Below, piece after piece: positions 1-7,927 of a stretch of 64,000 nucleotides of DNA. Below the pieces are notes generated by a model, which was given only the letters and a program-made list of their open reading frames with translations, made no database searches and was not told where the DNA came from. Positions within the stretch are counted from its first letter, which is position 1, and each line of letters starts with the position of its first letter. The position numbers and the translations under genes were made by a program. The DNA is from Bryobacterales bacterium (lineage in GTDB: Bacteria; Acidobacteriota; Terriglobia; Bryobacterales; UBA6623), in assembly GCA_028819215.1 (NCBI GenBank), contig JAPPMG010000015.1, forward strand, positions 1 through 64,000, read 5' to 3'.

Positions 1-219
1 TTAGCCGCAGCAACCCGCCTCAGAACTCGTTCACGAGGGGAGGATCCCTGAGCCTGCTACGGCGATCGTGTGTAGATCAGCACGTTCTTGCGCCGGAATC
101 AGCAGTTGGGCGAGGTCATTTGCTGCGTGAGCTTCGGGTGCCATCTAGCCGAGTCGCATATCGTAGCCGTGCAGCAGCGATCGTCAGTGACCTGCCTTGC
201 CATAATGGGGCCGACAGCC

Positions 220-1734
220 ATGTCGAAACTGCCATTTCTGCTTATCGTTCTTGCGGGTTCCGCGATCGCCCAAACGGATCGCCCGAACGTCCTTTTTGCA
301 ATCTCGGACGACCAGTCGGCGATGCACGCCGGAGCGTATGGCGATACTTCCAACAAGACCCCCGCCTTCGACCGGATCGCTCGTGAGGGCGTGTTGTTCA
401 GCTATGCGGCGACAGCTGCCCCGTCCTGTGCCCCGTCGCGCAGCGCGATCCTGACCGGACGGAACATCTGGGAAGTCGAGGAAGGCGGGATCCTGCTCGG
501 GATCCTGCGGTCGAAGTTCACGGTGTTCCCGCTGCTCTTGGCGGATGCGGGCTACGAGCTCGGTGCCACCGGTAAGACTTGGGGGCCCGGCAGGCTGGAC
601 GGCTGGGATCGTGACATCTTCGGAAGACGAATCACCACGCACAAGCTTCCGGAAGCGGATCGCCGTCCCGGGCTGAACGAACTTGACTACGCGGCCAACT
701 TCGAGGAGTTCTTCGCCAATCGCGATCAGGGCAAGCCGTTCTTCTTCTGGCTGGGAACTTCCGAACCCCACCAGCGGTACGACATCGGAGCGTGGCAGCG
801 GGCCGGCAAGAGACTCGAGGACGCAAGGCTGCCCGGCGCATTGCCCGACCGTCCAGAAGTGCGCGGCGAAATCTTGGACTACGGGATCGAGATCGAGCAT
901 TTCGATCGCCACTTGGCCCGTGCTCTGAAAACGCTTGAGGATGCGGGCGAGCTCGACAACACCCTCGTGATCGTCACGAGCGACCACGGCAATCCGCTGC
1001 CGCGCTCGAAGTGCAACTTATATGACTCTGGAATCCAGGTGCCGCTCGCCATGCGTCTTCCGGGCGTGATTCCCGGCGGTCGCAAGGTGGACGACTTGGC
1101 CAGTTTGGTGGATCTTGCGCCCACGATCCTGGACGCTGCGGCGGTACCCGTGCCGGAGGTAATGTCGGGGCGCAGCCTGTGGCGCATCGCCCGCTCTGAG
1201 AAGTCGGGTCTGGTTGATGCCTCGCGGGATTTCGTGGTGGTCGCCTTTGAGCGCCACACGATCGCCAGGCGAGGCGGCGTGGGCTATCCGATGAGGGCCA
1301 TCCGCACCCACAAATACGCCTACATACGCAACTACGAGCCGGACCGCTGGCCAGCTGGCGACCCTGACTACAATGCTCCGCCGCAGGGCTTCTTCGGCGA
1401 TGTGGATCGCGGCGTGACGAAGGCGTTCCTTATGGCCAACGCGTTGGATCCAGAGATCCGGCCCTATTACCTAATGGCCTACGGGCGCCGTCCGGCGGAG
1501 GAACTGTACGACATCCAGAGCGACCCAGACCAGTTGCGCAACATCGCGGCCGATCCCTCCTGGGCCCGGATCAAGCAGGAACTGCAGTGGAAACTCAACG
1601 CCTACCTGCAGGAACACGGGGATCCGCGCCAGCGGGGCGAGGCGCCGTGGGACACGTATCCCTTCGTCGGGTCTTGGAGTCTGCTGGACAATCCCAATTG
1701 GAAGCTCGAGGGGATGCCGGCCCCGCTGCCATGA
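220..1734 (+). CDS. Secreted sulfatase, heparan N-sulfatase (SGSH)-like
   Basis: S1-family sulfatase of 504 residues, expected to hydrolyse sulfate esters or sulfamates outside the cytoplasm. The ATG at 220 is chosen because it opens a clean signal peptide (MSKLPFLLIVLAGSAIAQ); the open frame runs further upstream, but that part looks non-coding. Metal-binding Asp pair is at residues 30-31 (ISDDQS). The formylglycine Cys is residue 70 in CAPSR, followed by the LTG element. A second metal motif (SDHGN) lies near residue 255. The C-terminal pattern (YPMRAIRTHKYAYIRN, then ELYDIQSDPDQLRNIA) resembles human N-sulfoglucosamine sulfohydrolase more than the arylsulfatase A type, so a sulfamidase is plausible. 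That is family resemblance only. It converges on another sulfatase 37 bp downstream. Confidence 0.9.
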   Translation: MSKLPFLLIVLAGSAIAQTDRPNVLFAISDDQSAMHAGAYGDTSNKTPAFDRIAREGVLFSYAATAAPSCAPSRSAILTGRNIWEVEEGGILLGILRSKFTVFPLLLADAGYELGATGKTWGPGRLDGWDRDIFGRRITTHKLPEADRRPGLNELDYAANFEEFFANRDQGKPFFFWLGTSEPHQRYDIGAWQRAGKRLEDARLPGALPDRPEVRGEILDYGIEIEHFDRHLARALKTLEDAGELDNTLVIVTSDHGNPLPRSKCNLYDSGIQVPLAMRLPGVIPGGRKVDDLASLVDLAPTILDAAAVPVPEVMSGRSLWRIARSEKSGLVDASRDFVVVAFERHTIARRGGVGYPMRAIRTHKYAYIRNYEPDRWPAGDPDYNAPPQGFFGDVDRGVTKAFLMANALDPEIRPYYLMAYGRRPAEELYDIQSDPDQLRNIAADPSWARIKQELQWKLNAYLQEHGDPRQRGEAPWDTYPFVGSWSLLDNPNWKLEGMPAPLP

Positions 1735-1771
1735 AGCCGGACTCGGAGAGGCTGAATTGACAGTAGGTGCC

Positions 1772-3280
1772 CTATTCGGGCCTTGATGCCGACATGTCGA
1801 ACACGGCGGCGCGCCCCGCTGCGCGATCAGCGCCGTGCTCCTTCAATCCGTGCTCTGTGTTCCACGCGGCCACTTCGTTCTCGGCGGCACGTGCGAACCA
1901 GTTGTCGTAGAACGGGCGCTCGGCCTCGTCCATCCAGCGGTCCAGCCGCGCCCAGAGCTGTTTTCGAGTATCGAGGTGCAAGGGATCACCGAGCAGGTTG
2001 TCGGCCTGATAGCCGTCGGAGTTCGCCCACAGGCGGTGCTCGCCCTCGGTCGTGACCGCATATGTGAAGTCATCGGTGACCACGGCGCGCCAGATGATCT
2101 CATGGCGGCTGCCGCGGTTGTTCATGTTCGAGGGGTGTGCCAGAAACACCGAGTCGGGCCGGGGTGCCGACGGCTCGTCGCGCAACAGTCCCGCCAGGTC
2201 GGTGCCCGGCAGCGAGTTGACGTATGCGGCAGAGGGCCCCAAGTCGTTATCGCTCAGACCCGCCAGCGACACCAGCGTTGGGAAGACGTCAATCGTTGAG
2301 GTCGGCGCTTCCAGCGTGACATCAGCGGGAATGCGGCCAGGCCAGCGCGCGACAAAGGGGATCCTCGCCGATTCGTCGTTGGGGTGGCGCTTCTGCCCGT
2401 AGGCCACGCCATCGATACCCGTCATACCGCCGTGGTCGGATGTATAGACAAGGAGGGTCGAGTCCGCTAGGCCTAGTTCGTCTAGGCGTTCCACCACCGT
2501 GCCGACATCGCGGTCCATGCCGCTGATCAGGGCGTGGTAGTCACGGTGCTGCTCGAAGTCCCGCGTGATGTCCAGCGGGTGGAACGGAAGTGCCTGCTCG
2601 TCCGGGTACAGGGCCTTCATGTCGTCGGGGGCATCGTGGAACGGACCGTGCGGGGGATTCACCGAGATGATTGCGAAGAACGGCCTGCCCTGGCTGGAAA
2701 CCTGCTCGATCCATTCCAGCGCTTGAGCCGATGTGTCAGTGGAATTCGACAGGCCCTCCCATTGCACTGCTTCGCCGCCGTCGACTGCATAGCTGCACTT
2801 GCGGTGGTTGTTAGTGCCCAACCAGACGATCGACTTATCGAATCCGAACGGCCGCGCGTCCCGGCCGCCGAGATGCCACTTGCCGAAGTGCCCGGTGGCA
2901 TAACCCGCATCGCGAAACGCCCACGCGACAGTTCCCTTGGTCGATTCGCCTTCCGGCATGTCAACGCGTTCGGCCAGAGACATGTGGTTGGCCATCAACC
3001 CTTGCTGGTAGGGCCAGCGCCCGGTCATCAGGATTGCCCTGAACGGCGTGCAGATCGGCAGGTTGACGTAGTGGCGGTCGAGCGATACGCCCTGCCTCCT
3101 CAGAGCGTCGAGGTTCGGCGTCTGAACTTCAGGCGTCTGCGTGAAAGACATCGCGCCCCAGCGGTGCGTGTCGCTGACGAACACGATCACGTTGGGGTGG
3201 CTGTCGTCTTGCTCCGCTGCCGGGGAGCATGCCAAGAGCAATGGCACGAGTGCGAGCCAGAGGCGCGGGTTGAACAGCAT
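1772..3280 (-). CDS. Sulfatase lipoprotein (S1 family)
   Basis: Sulfatase of 502 residues. The ATG at 3280 gives a short lipoprotein signal ending LLLAC (Cys 18); the longer open frame upstream overlaps tpiA antisense and is rejected. The first metal ligand is in the VSDTHRWG segment (Asp 37). The modification site is Cys 77 in CTPFR, which fits CxPxR with Phe at the variable place. The second metal site is TSDHGGM around residue 285. The protein would be anchored to a membrane and act on an exported or imported sulfated substrate. It is convergent with the SGSH-like gene and divergent from tpiA, so it is probably transcribed alone. The exact substrate cannot be read from the sequence. Confidence 0.88.
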   Translation of the reverse strand: MLFNPRLWLALVPLLLACSPAAEQDDSHPNVIVFVSDTHRWGAMSFTQTPEVQTPNLDALRRQGVSLDRHYVNLPICTPFRAILMTGRWPYQQGLMANHMSLAERVDMPEGESTKGTVAWAFRDAGYATGHFGKWHLGGRDARPFGFDKSIVWLGTNNHRKCSYAVDGGEAVQWEGLSNSTDTSAQALEWIEQVSSQGRPFFAIISVNPPHGPFHDAPDDMKALYPDEQALPFHPLDITRDFEQHRDYHALISGMDRDVGTVVERLDELGLADSTLLVYTSDHGGMTGIDGVAYGQKRHPNDESARIPFVARWPGRIPADVTLEAPTSTIDVFPTLVSLAGLSDNDLGPSAAYVNSLPGTDLAGLLRDEPSAPRPDSVFLAHPSNMNNRGSRHEIIWRAVVTDDFTYAVTTEGEHRLWANSDGYQADNLLGDPLHLDTRKQLWARLDRWMDEAERPFYDNWFARAAENEVAAWNTEHGLKEHGADRAAGRAAVFDMSASRPE

Positions 3281-3425
3281 GAAAGGAATTGTAGTGCAGG
3301 CCGGTATTGGCTTCAGCCGGATCGAGCCGTCGGGTGTCTTCGCACTTGTACTATGCTGGGACTTGCGTCGGATCCGGGGTGCTCCGCCGACGCGTCCCCC
3401 GAGTTGGAACCCACGGAGGAGTTCT

Positions 3426-4175
3426 GTGCGCACGCCCGTTGTTGCCGGAAACTGGAAGATGAACAAGACCGCCGCCGAAGCGGCGGCGTTCGTAGATGAA
3501 GTCAGCCCGCTCATTGTTGGCAGCAGTGGCCGCGAGGTCATCATCGCCCCGACCTTTCCAGCGCTGGCCGCGACAGTCGCCGCCGCCCGCGGTAGCAACA
3601 TCCGCGTCAGCGCCCAGAACCTGCACTGGGAGGCCAGCGGCGCATACACGGGCGAGGTCTCGGCGGGCATGCTGGTCGAGATCGGCTGCACTCACGTGAT
3701 CATTGGCCACAGCGAGCGGCGGCAGTACTTTGGCGAGAACGATGGCACTGTACATCTCAAGACGCTGGCCGCATTGGACGCCGGCCTGACGCCCATCGTG
3801 TGCGTTGGCGAGACGCTGGAACAGCGTGAGGCAGGGAACACCGAAGCAGTCCTGACGGAGCAGTTCACGGCCGGGGTCGGCGCATTGCAGCCCGAGCAGT
3901 TCGCCGAGCTGATCTTGGCCTACGAGCCGGTCTGGGCGATTGGCACCGGGCGCACGGCCACCCCAGAGATCGCCGAGGCGGCGCACCGAGAGATCCGTGC
4001 CCTGGCTGCCGAGTGCTTCGGGGAGACGACTGCCGGGAACGTGCGCATCCTGTACGGCGGCAGCGTCAAGCCGTCCAACTTCACCGGCCTGTTGGGCTGT
4101 CCCAACATTGACGGCGGCCTTGTCGGCGGCGCCAGCTTGGATCCGCAGTCCTTCGCGGCGCTTGTTCGAGCGTAG
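3426..4175 (+). CDS. tpiA: Triosephosphate isomerase
   Basis: Interconverts dihydroxyacetone phosphate and glyceraldehyde 3-phosphate in glycolysis and gluconeogenesis. The 249 residues match the usual family length. Start is GTG at 3426, five bases after a strong GGAGGA at 3415-3420, giving the canonical N-terminus TPVVAGNWKMN. Catalytic residues are all present: Lys 11 (NWKMN), His 95 (GHSERR) and Glu 167 (YEPVWAIGTG). The phosphate-binding GGSVKPSN and GGLVGGASL loops are intact. secG follows after 30 bp, a pairing common in many bacteria, so the two are probably co-transcribed. Confidence 0.98.
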   Translation: MRTPVVAGNWKMNKTAAEAAAFVDEVSPLIVGSSGREVIIAPTFPALAATVAAARGSNIRVSAQNLHWEASGAYTGEVSAGMLVEIGCTHVIIGHSERRQYFGENDGTVHLKTLAALDAGLTPIVCVGETLEQREAGNTEAVLTEQFTAGVGALQPEQFAELILAYEPVWAIGTGRTATPEIAEAAHREIRALAAECFGETTAGNVRILYGGSVKPSNFTGLLGCPNIDGGLVGGASLDPQSFAALVRA

Positions 4176-4205
4176 CCGGGAGCCCCGGGGCATAATGGAA
4201 GGGAC

Positions 4206-4583
4206 ATGGTTATCCTGCTGACAACGCTGCACATCTTGGTGAGTTTCTTTCTCATCATCGTGGTGCTCCTGCAGAGCGGCAAGGCGGCCGATCTAGCCGG
4301 CGCGTTCGGCGGCATGGGGTCACAGACCGCCTTCGGTCCTAGGGGTGCTGCCACAGTCTTGTCCAAGGCGACGACCACTGCGGCCGTGCTGTTCATGCTG
4401 ACGTCGATCACGCTCGGAATCTGGCAGGGGCGCAACATCGCCGGCCAGTCGGTGATCGACCGCAGTGGAGTCGGCAGCGAAGCGCCGGCGGAAGAGACCG
4501 CTCCGGCCGAGACCGAGCCGCTCGTCCCGGCGACTTCGGAGCCTGCGCCGGCTGAATCGGAAGCAGACGGCGGCGAGCAGTAG
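4206..4583 (+). CDS. secG: Protein translocase subunit SecG
   Basis: Small inner-membrane partner of SecYE that assists preprotein translocation. The 125 residues start with one transmembrane segment (residues 3-22), then the diagnostic cytoplasmic loop LLQSGKAADLAGAFGG and the FGPRGAATVLSKATT element, a second transmembrane segment (about 58-78), and an acidic Ala/Glu/Pro-rich C-terminal tail that is variable in the family. A GGAAGGGA ribosome-binding site precedes the ATG at 4206. It lies directly after tpiA and just before a tRNA-Leu gene. Confidence 0.95.
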   Translation: MVILLTTLHILVSFFLIIVVLLQSGKAADLAGAFGGMGSQTAFGPRGAATVLSKATTTAAVLFMLTSITLGIWQGRNIAGQSVIDRSGVGSEAPAEETAPAETEPLVPATSEPAPAESEADGGEQ

Positions 4584-4640
4584 GTGCCGACCGCGCCCGC
4601 GACGAACTGGGAACAGCCAGCGCAGGGCGGTTGTCGAGAT

Positions 4641-4727
4641 GCGGAGGTGGCGGAACTGGCAGACGCGCTAGCTTGAGGTGCTAGTGGGAGCAATCCCTTG
4701 GGGGTTCGAGTCCCCCTCTCCGCACCA
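4641..4727 (+). tRNA. tRNA-Leu (anticodon GAG)
   Basis: An 87-base class II tRNA. The acceptor 5' strand GCGGAGG (4641-4647) pairs with TCTCCGC near the 3' end (one G-U pair). The anticodon stem CTAGC/GCTAG encloses the loop TTGAGGT, giving anticodon GAG, which reads CUC/CUU leucine codons. A long variable arm typical of tRNA-Leu and a T arm with GGTTCGAGTCC follow. The CCA tail is encoded (4725-4727). Confidence 0.96.
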
Positions 4728-4916
4728 CGCCCTGCAGCTTGGCTGTGGGGCCGGGTTCCGCTCGATCATTGATTCGGTGCCGCCCTCGCGCTCGGCCTAA
4801 CCGCCTCGTCCCCGTGTCCAGCGAGATCTCGCCAAGCGTACAATCGTCGTCGTGATCGTGGCGCCCCGGATTGGTCGGAATGCCGAAGCGGCGCCATCCA
4901 GAGGGATGGATACGAA

Positions 4917-6083
4917 ATGAGACGTGCCGAACTGTTCCTGCTTCTGGCGGGGATTGCGCTGCTTCTGCCGGGCTGTTCCGGCGGCGAAACGGAGCCTTCC
5001 GCCGAGCCGATCTTCTCCGACGAGCCCATCTGGAGTAGTGGCACCCAGACTTCAGGCGGGGATGGGATTGCCCGCTTCGTTGATGTGGACCGCGATGGCG
5101 ACCTTGACTTCGTCACGAGCGCTCCCGAACCGCGCCGCTGGGTGTCTTACCGCAACGAGTCTGGGACGATTGCCGCAGAACCGTTTTGGCAGTCTCACGA
5201 GACCACCGACTGCGATCACATCGATGTGCTCGACTTCAACCAAGATGGCTGGATGGATCTAGCCGGCACGCACGAGAGCTATTGCACGCTGTACTTCAAC
5301 CACTCCGGAGAGTTCAATCAAGCCCCTGACTGGGAGACGGGCTTGATCGCTAACGCGAACCAGATCGACTTCGGTGACTTCGATCAGGACGGCGATCTGG
5401 ACATGGTGATGGCGGCGGGGGAGCCAATCGACGGCGTCGCCCTGTTCGTGAACGAGTCTGGTACGCCTGACCGGCAGGTGTCCGCAAAGCTGGGCCACGA
5501 AGAGTACTCCGAGTCGGCCATATTCGCCGACTCCGACGGCGACGGCGACCTAGACATCACCGCGGCCTACCGAGGCGGGAAGATCGTGCTGTTTGAGAAC
5601 TCGAACGGCGAGTTCGACGGGGGAACCACGATCTTTGAGGATCTGGAGAGTCCGTGGACACAGCGGCTGTACTGGCGCGATCTAGATGGCGATGGTGCAA
5701 TGGAGCTGTTCTGTGCCAAGGGGCCGTGGAGGGACGAACTTGGGACGAGCGTGCAGTTGGTCCTGCAAGAGGGCGGCGCCACGGCCGAAGTCCGCTGGCA
5801 AAGCAGCCCCGACACGGCGTTTCACGCCTTCGAATTCGCAGATGTGGACGGAGATGGCGATCTTGACGTGATCGCATCCGACTACGCCCACGGAGGGAGC
5901 GTGGCTCTCTATCTCAACAGTGCAGAGGGACTGGCCAGCGAGCCTGCTTGGAGTGTGGGAACCAGCGGGCCGGCCCACGAAGCTGTCTTCGGAGACATCG
6001 ATCAAGACGGCGATCTTGACCTGGCCGTCGGCTGCAGGGACCAAGCCCATGTTTTCGAGAATCAGTTGGCGGACGGTGATTGA
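4917..6083 (+). CDS. FG-GAP/VCBS-repeat lipoprotein, seven-bladed propeller
   Basis: A 388-residue predicted surface lipoprotein with unknown ligand. The signal peptide ends LLPGC (lipobox Cys 20). The rest consists of seven copies of a calcium-binding FG-GAP/VCBS motif: DVDRDGDLDF, DFNQDGWMDL, DFDQDGDLDM, DSDGDGDLDI, DLDGDGAMEL, DVDGDGDLDV and DIDQDGDLDL. They are spaced about 45-60 residues apart, exactly enough for one integrin-like seven-bladed beta-propeller and nothing else. The fifth copy has Glu for Asp in its last position. There is no attached enzymatic domain. A role in binding glycans, cells or minerals is a guess. Confidence 0.88.
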   Translation: MRRAELFLLLAGIALLLPGCSGGETEPSAEPIFSDEPIWSSGTQTSGGDGIARFVDVDRDGDLDFVTSAPEPRRWVSYRNESGTIAAEPFWQSHETTDCDHIDVLDFNQDGWMDLAGTHESYCTLYFNHSGEFNQAPDWETGLIANANQIDFGDFDQDGDLDMVMAAGEPIDGVALFVNESGTPDRQVSAKLGHEEYSESAIFADSDGDGDLDITAAYRGGKIVLFENSNGEFDGGTTIFEDLESPWTQRLYWRDLDGDGAMELFCAKGPWRDELGTSVQLVLQEGGATAEVRWQSSPDTAFHAFEFADVDGDGDLDVIASDYAHGGSVALYLNSAEGLASEPAWSVGTSGPAHEAVFGDIDQDGDLDLAVGCRDQAHVFENQLADGD

Positions 6084-6084
6084 C

Positions 6085-6110
6085 AGTCCGTCGGATTCGT
6101 CGAATCTAGC
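6085..6110 (+). repeat. Left copy of 26-bp direct repeat flanking vapBC
   Basis: Starts two bases after the stop of the FG-GAP gene. Matches 6973-6998 in 25 of 26 positions (core GTCCGTCGGATTCGTCG; the single difference is A here, G there). The two copies are 888 bp apart and enclose exactly the vapBC pair. Confidence 0.8.
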
Positions 6111-6281
6111 CGTGCCGGGTGGAGAGCCCAACGGCCCAAGTTGACACTCGGGTGGCGAGAGTCTTGGCCGCCAAGATATTGGCCGCAGCTTCGACGCCGA
6201 GATCGATCGCCAGCTGGAGCTTTTCGGGTTTACGCCGAAGCGCAGACAGCTATCTGCTGGTGCAATGGCATGTTCAATAGA

Positions 6282-6309
6282 TGTATACTCTACAAATGCG
6301 GCGTATACA
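6282..6309 (+). promoter_or_regulatory. Candidate vapB autoregulatory operator and -10 element
   Basis: Inverted repeat TGTATAC (6282-6288) and GTATACA (6303-6309), with arm centres 21 bp apart, about two helical turns. It spans the vapB ATG at 6296, and a TATACT hexamer at 6284-6289 could be the promoter -10. Spaced palindromes of this sort are typical binding sites for dimeric ribbon-helix-helix antitoxins, which VapB is. If TATACT is the real -10, the leader before 6296 is very short. The assignment is inference from the pattern. Confidence 0.5.
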
Positions 6310-6511
6310 GATTTATATCCCAGAGAGTCTGGACGATACACTTCAAGTCGAAGCGGCTAAGCGCAAGCGCTCCAAGGCTTCGCTGATCCGGGAGTGTGTC
6401 TCAGCTCGCTATGGCGAGAAGGTGCAGGCCGACAATGATCCGCTAACAGCTTTGATCGGTACCGTCGATATCGATCCTGAAGATGTCGACGATGTGGTCT
6501 ACGGAGCATGA
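6296..6511 (+). CDS. vapB: VapB-type ribbon-helix-helix antitoxin
   Basis: A 71-residue antitoxin. The N-terminal CopG/RHH fold (RIQIYIPESLDDTLQVEAA, then the SKASLIRECV helix) binds operator DNA as a dimer. The acidic C-terminal tail (DNDPLTALIGTVDIDPEDVDDVVYGA, given here in outline) would wrap the PIN toxin. The ATG at 6296 is preferred to that at 6281 because the family starts at the RHH strand. It overlaps vapC by four bases (ATGA), so expression is translationally coupled. Confidence 0.85.
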   Translation: MRRIQIYIPESLDDTLQVEAAKRKRSKASLIRECVSARYGEKVQADNDPLTALIGTVDIDPEDVDDVVYGA

Positions 6512-6906
6512 GATTCGTCGACACTGGCTTCTGGGTCGCGCTGCTAGTACCTCGTGATCGGCATCACGTCGAAGCAACGAAGATTTGGCACGAAGACCAG
6601 AGCTTGCTGCTGTGCAGTAATCACATCGTCGGAGAAACTTGGACATTCTTGCGCCGACGGGCAGGGCACGAAGTAGCTGTGAGCTTTCTCGATGCATTGG
6701 ATCGGTCCCCGCGTGTGGCTGTGGTCCATGTAGACCCGGACGTCGAAGAAGAGGCTCGTCGCTGGTTGCGCCGGCACGACGAACGTGCGTATTCGTTCGT
6801 CGATGCAGTGAGCTTCGAGGTCATGCGAAGACGACGACTTAATGAAGCGCTCACATTTGATGGAGACTTCGCGGCGGCGGGCTACGTCGAAGTGCGACGC
6901 TCGTAA
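6508..6906 (+). CDS. vapC: VapC-type PIN-domain ribonuclease toxin
   Basis: A 132-residue PIN-domain endoribonuclease, expected to cleave RNA and arrest growth unless bound by VapB. Metal-coordinating acids are all visible: Asp 5 (FVDTGFWVALL), Glu 43 (HIVGETW), Asp 99 (YSFVDAVSFEVM) and Asp 118/120 (LTFDGDF). The length is typical. Codon usage looks slightly less GC-biased than in neighbouring genes. The active site is intact, so the toxin should be functional. Confidence 0.92.
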   Translation: MRFVDTGFWVALLVPRDRHHVEATKIWHEDQSLLLCSNHIVGETWTFLRRRAGHEVAVSFLDALDRSPRVAVVHVDPDVEEEARRWLRRHDERAYSFVDAVSFEVMRRRRLNEALTFDGDFAAAGYVEVRRS

Positions 6907-6972
6907 ATCCGCCATTCGTGCGCCATTGATGCCATCGGGGTATCGCGCCGAGCGCGACGACGATCTTGAAAT

Positions 6973-6998
6973 AGTCCGTCGGATTCGTCGGATCTAGC
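6973..6998 (+). repeat. Right copy of 26-bp direct repeat flanking vapBC
   Basis: Second copy of the repeat at 6085-6110, 66 bp after the vapC stop. The sequence after each copy shares only short, scattered similarities, such as GCGAGAG and CTTCGACGC, which may hint at a longer, older duplication. The 7000-7195 interval up to imuA otherwise shows no gene. Confidence 0.8.
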
Positions 6999-7195
6999 TG
7001 AACTGTTCATAGCGAGAGAACCGGGGAGCGCCGCAGCGGCCTAGGCAGCCGTCTAGCGAGAGCCTGGTGGGGGCGGGGAATACCCCAGAAGAGCCGACAA
7101 CACTTCGACGCACTGCTGGAGGGAAACGTGGCCTGACAGCACTTGCATCCCGAACGAGACTAGGCTATTCTATGTAATCGAAAAAAATACGAACA

Positions 7196-7927
7196 ATGAA
7201 CGCATATAAATCATCTACAGCGGACATCCGCTCTCTCAGTGCCCTGATCCGCGAGCACGGCTTGGGCCATACCCTACCGCAGCAAGCTCAACCTCGCCAT
7301 GCGGCGGCCCCGACCGGGATCGAGGAATTCGACATTCGGCTGGGCGGAGGTCTTCTGCGCGGTGCGATTTGCGAGGTCATCGGGTCGTGCTCGTCTGGAC
7401 GCACTGGACTGTTGCTGTCGGTACTGGCTCGCTCGACCCGAGCAGGTGAGATCGCGGCGTATGTTGATGCCACGGATTGTCTCGACCAGCGCTCGGCCGA
7501 GCAGGCTGGGGTCGAGCTGGAAAGGCTGCTGTGGATCCGTTGCAACGCAGAAGGGGGTCTGCGCGGGCCACAGGGAGCGTGGGGCCATGCACCATCTGAC
7601 GAAGCGTGGCAGGCAGCGAACCTAGTCGCGGCGGCGGGCGGGTTCGGTGTTGTCGCGATCGATCTCGGAGGACTTTCCAAACGCCAGCTGGGCCGCTGGC
7701 AGGGGCGGGCTTGGATGCGGCTTAAGCACGCGGTGGAGGGCTCTTCCACCACCTTGGTCGTGCTTGCCGAGAGACATGTTGCCGGCAGCGCTGCGGGCAT
7801 GGTACTGCGACTGCGACGTCAGCGCACCGCATGGGAGGGCCTGCTGGGAGGGATCGACCTGCAGGTCGAAGTAGTCAAGGACAGGGCGCACAGAGCGGAC
7901 GGCAAAGCTGCGGGGAGAGCCGCATGA
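7196..7927 (+). CDS. imuA: ImuA, RecA-like subunit of the mutagenesis cassette
   Basis: A 243-residue RecA/SulA-related protein. It begins with an N-terminal segment similar to the ImuA family (TGIEEFDIRLGGGLLRGAICEVIG) and then carries a Walker A-like loop GSCSSGRTGLL in which the usual lysine is Arg, so ATP use may be weak or absent. ImuA works with ImuB and DnaE2 in damage-induced translesion synthesis. Its stop overlaps the imuB start (ATGA at 7924). The 40 bases before the ATG are unusually AT-rich and probably hold the promoter, but I could not recognise a LexA box there. Confidence 0.85.
   Translation: MNAYKSSTADIRSLSALIREHGLGHTLPQQAQPRHAAAPTGIEEFDIRLGGGLLRGAICEVIGSCSSGRTGLLLSVLARSTRAGEIAAYVDATDCLDQRSAEQAGVELERLLWIRCNAEGGLRGPQGAWGHAPSDEAWQAANLVAAAGGFGVVAIDLGGLSKRQLGRWQGRAWMRLKHAVEGSSTTLVVLAERHVAGSAAGMVLRLRRQRTAWEGLLGGIDLQVEVVKDRAHRADGKAAGRAA

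Noticed and set aside
88-219. N-terminal extension of the first sulfatase from position 88
   Set aside because: The 44 extra residues have no signal or domain features and precede a standard signal peptide starting at 220.
1-219. A gene in the first 219 bases
   Set aside because: No frame with start, ribosome-binding site and recognisable product, and no tRNA or other RNA fold that I could support.
3281-3691. N-terminal extension of the minus-strand sulfatase
   Set aside because: It is antisense to tpiA and precedes a proper lipoprotein signal that begins at 3280.
7152-7201. Repeated GAAC words before imuA as a LexA box
   Set aside because: Spacing (39 and 7 bp) does not match the GTTC-N7-GTTC, GAAC-N4-GTTC or CTG-N10-CAG forms, so I do not call it.
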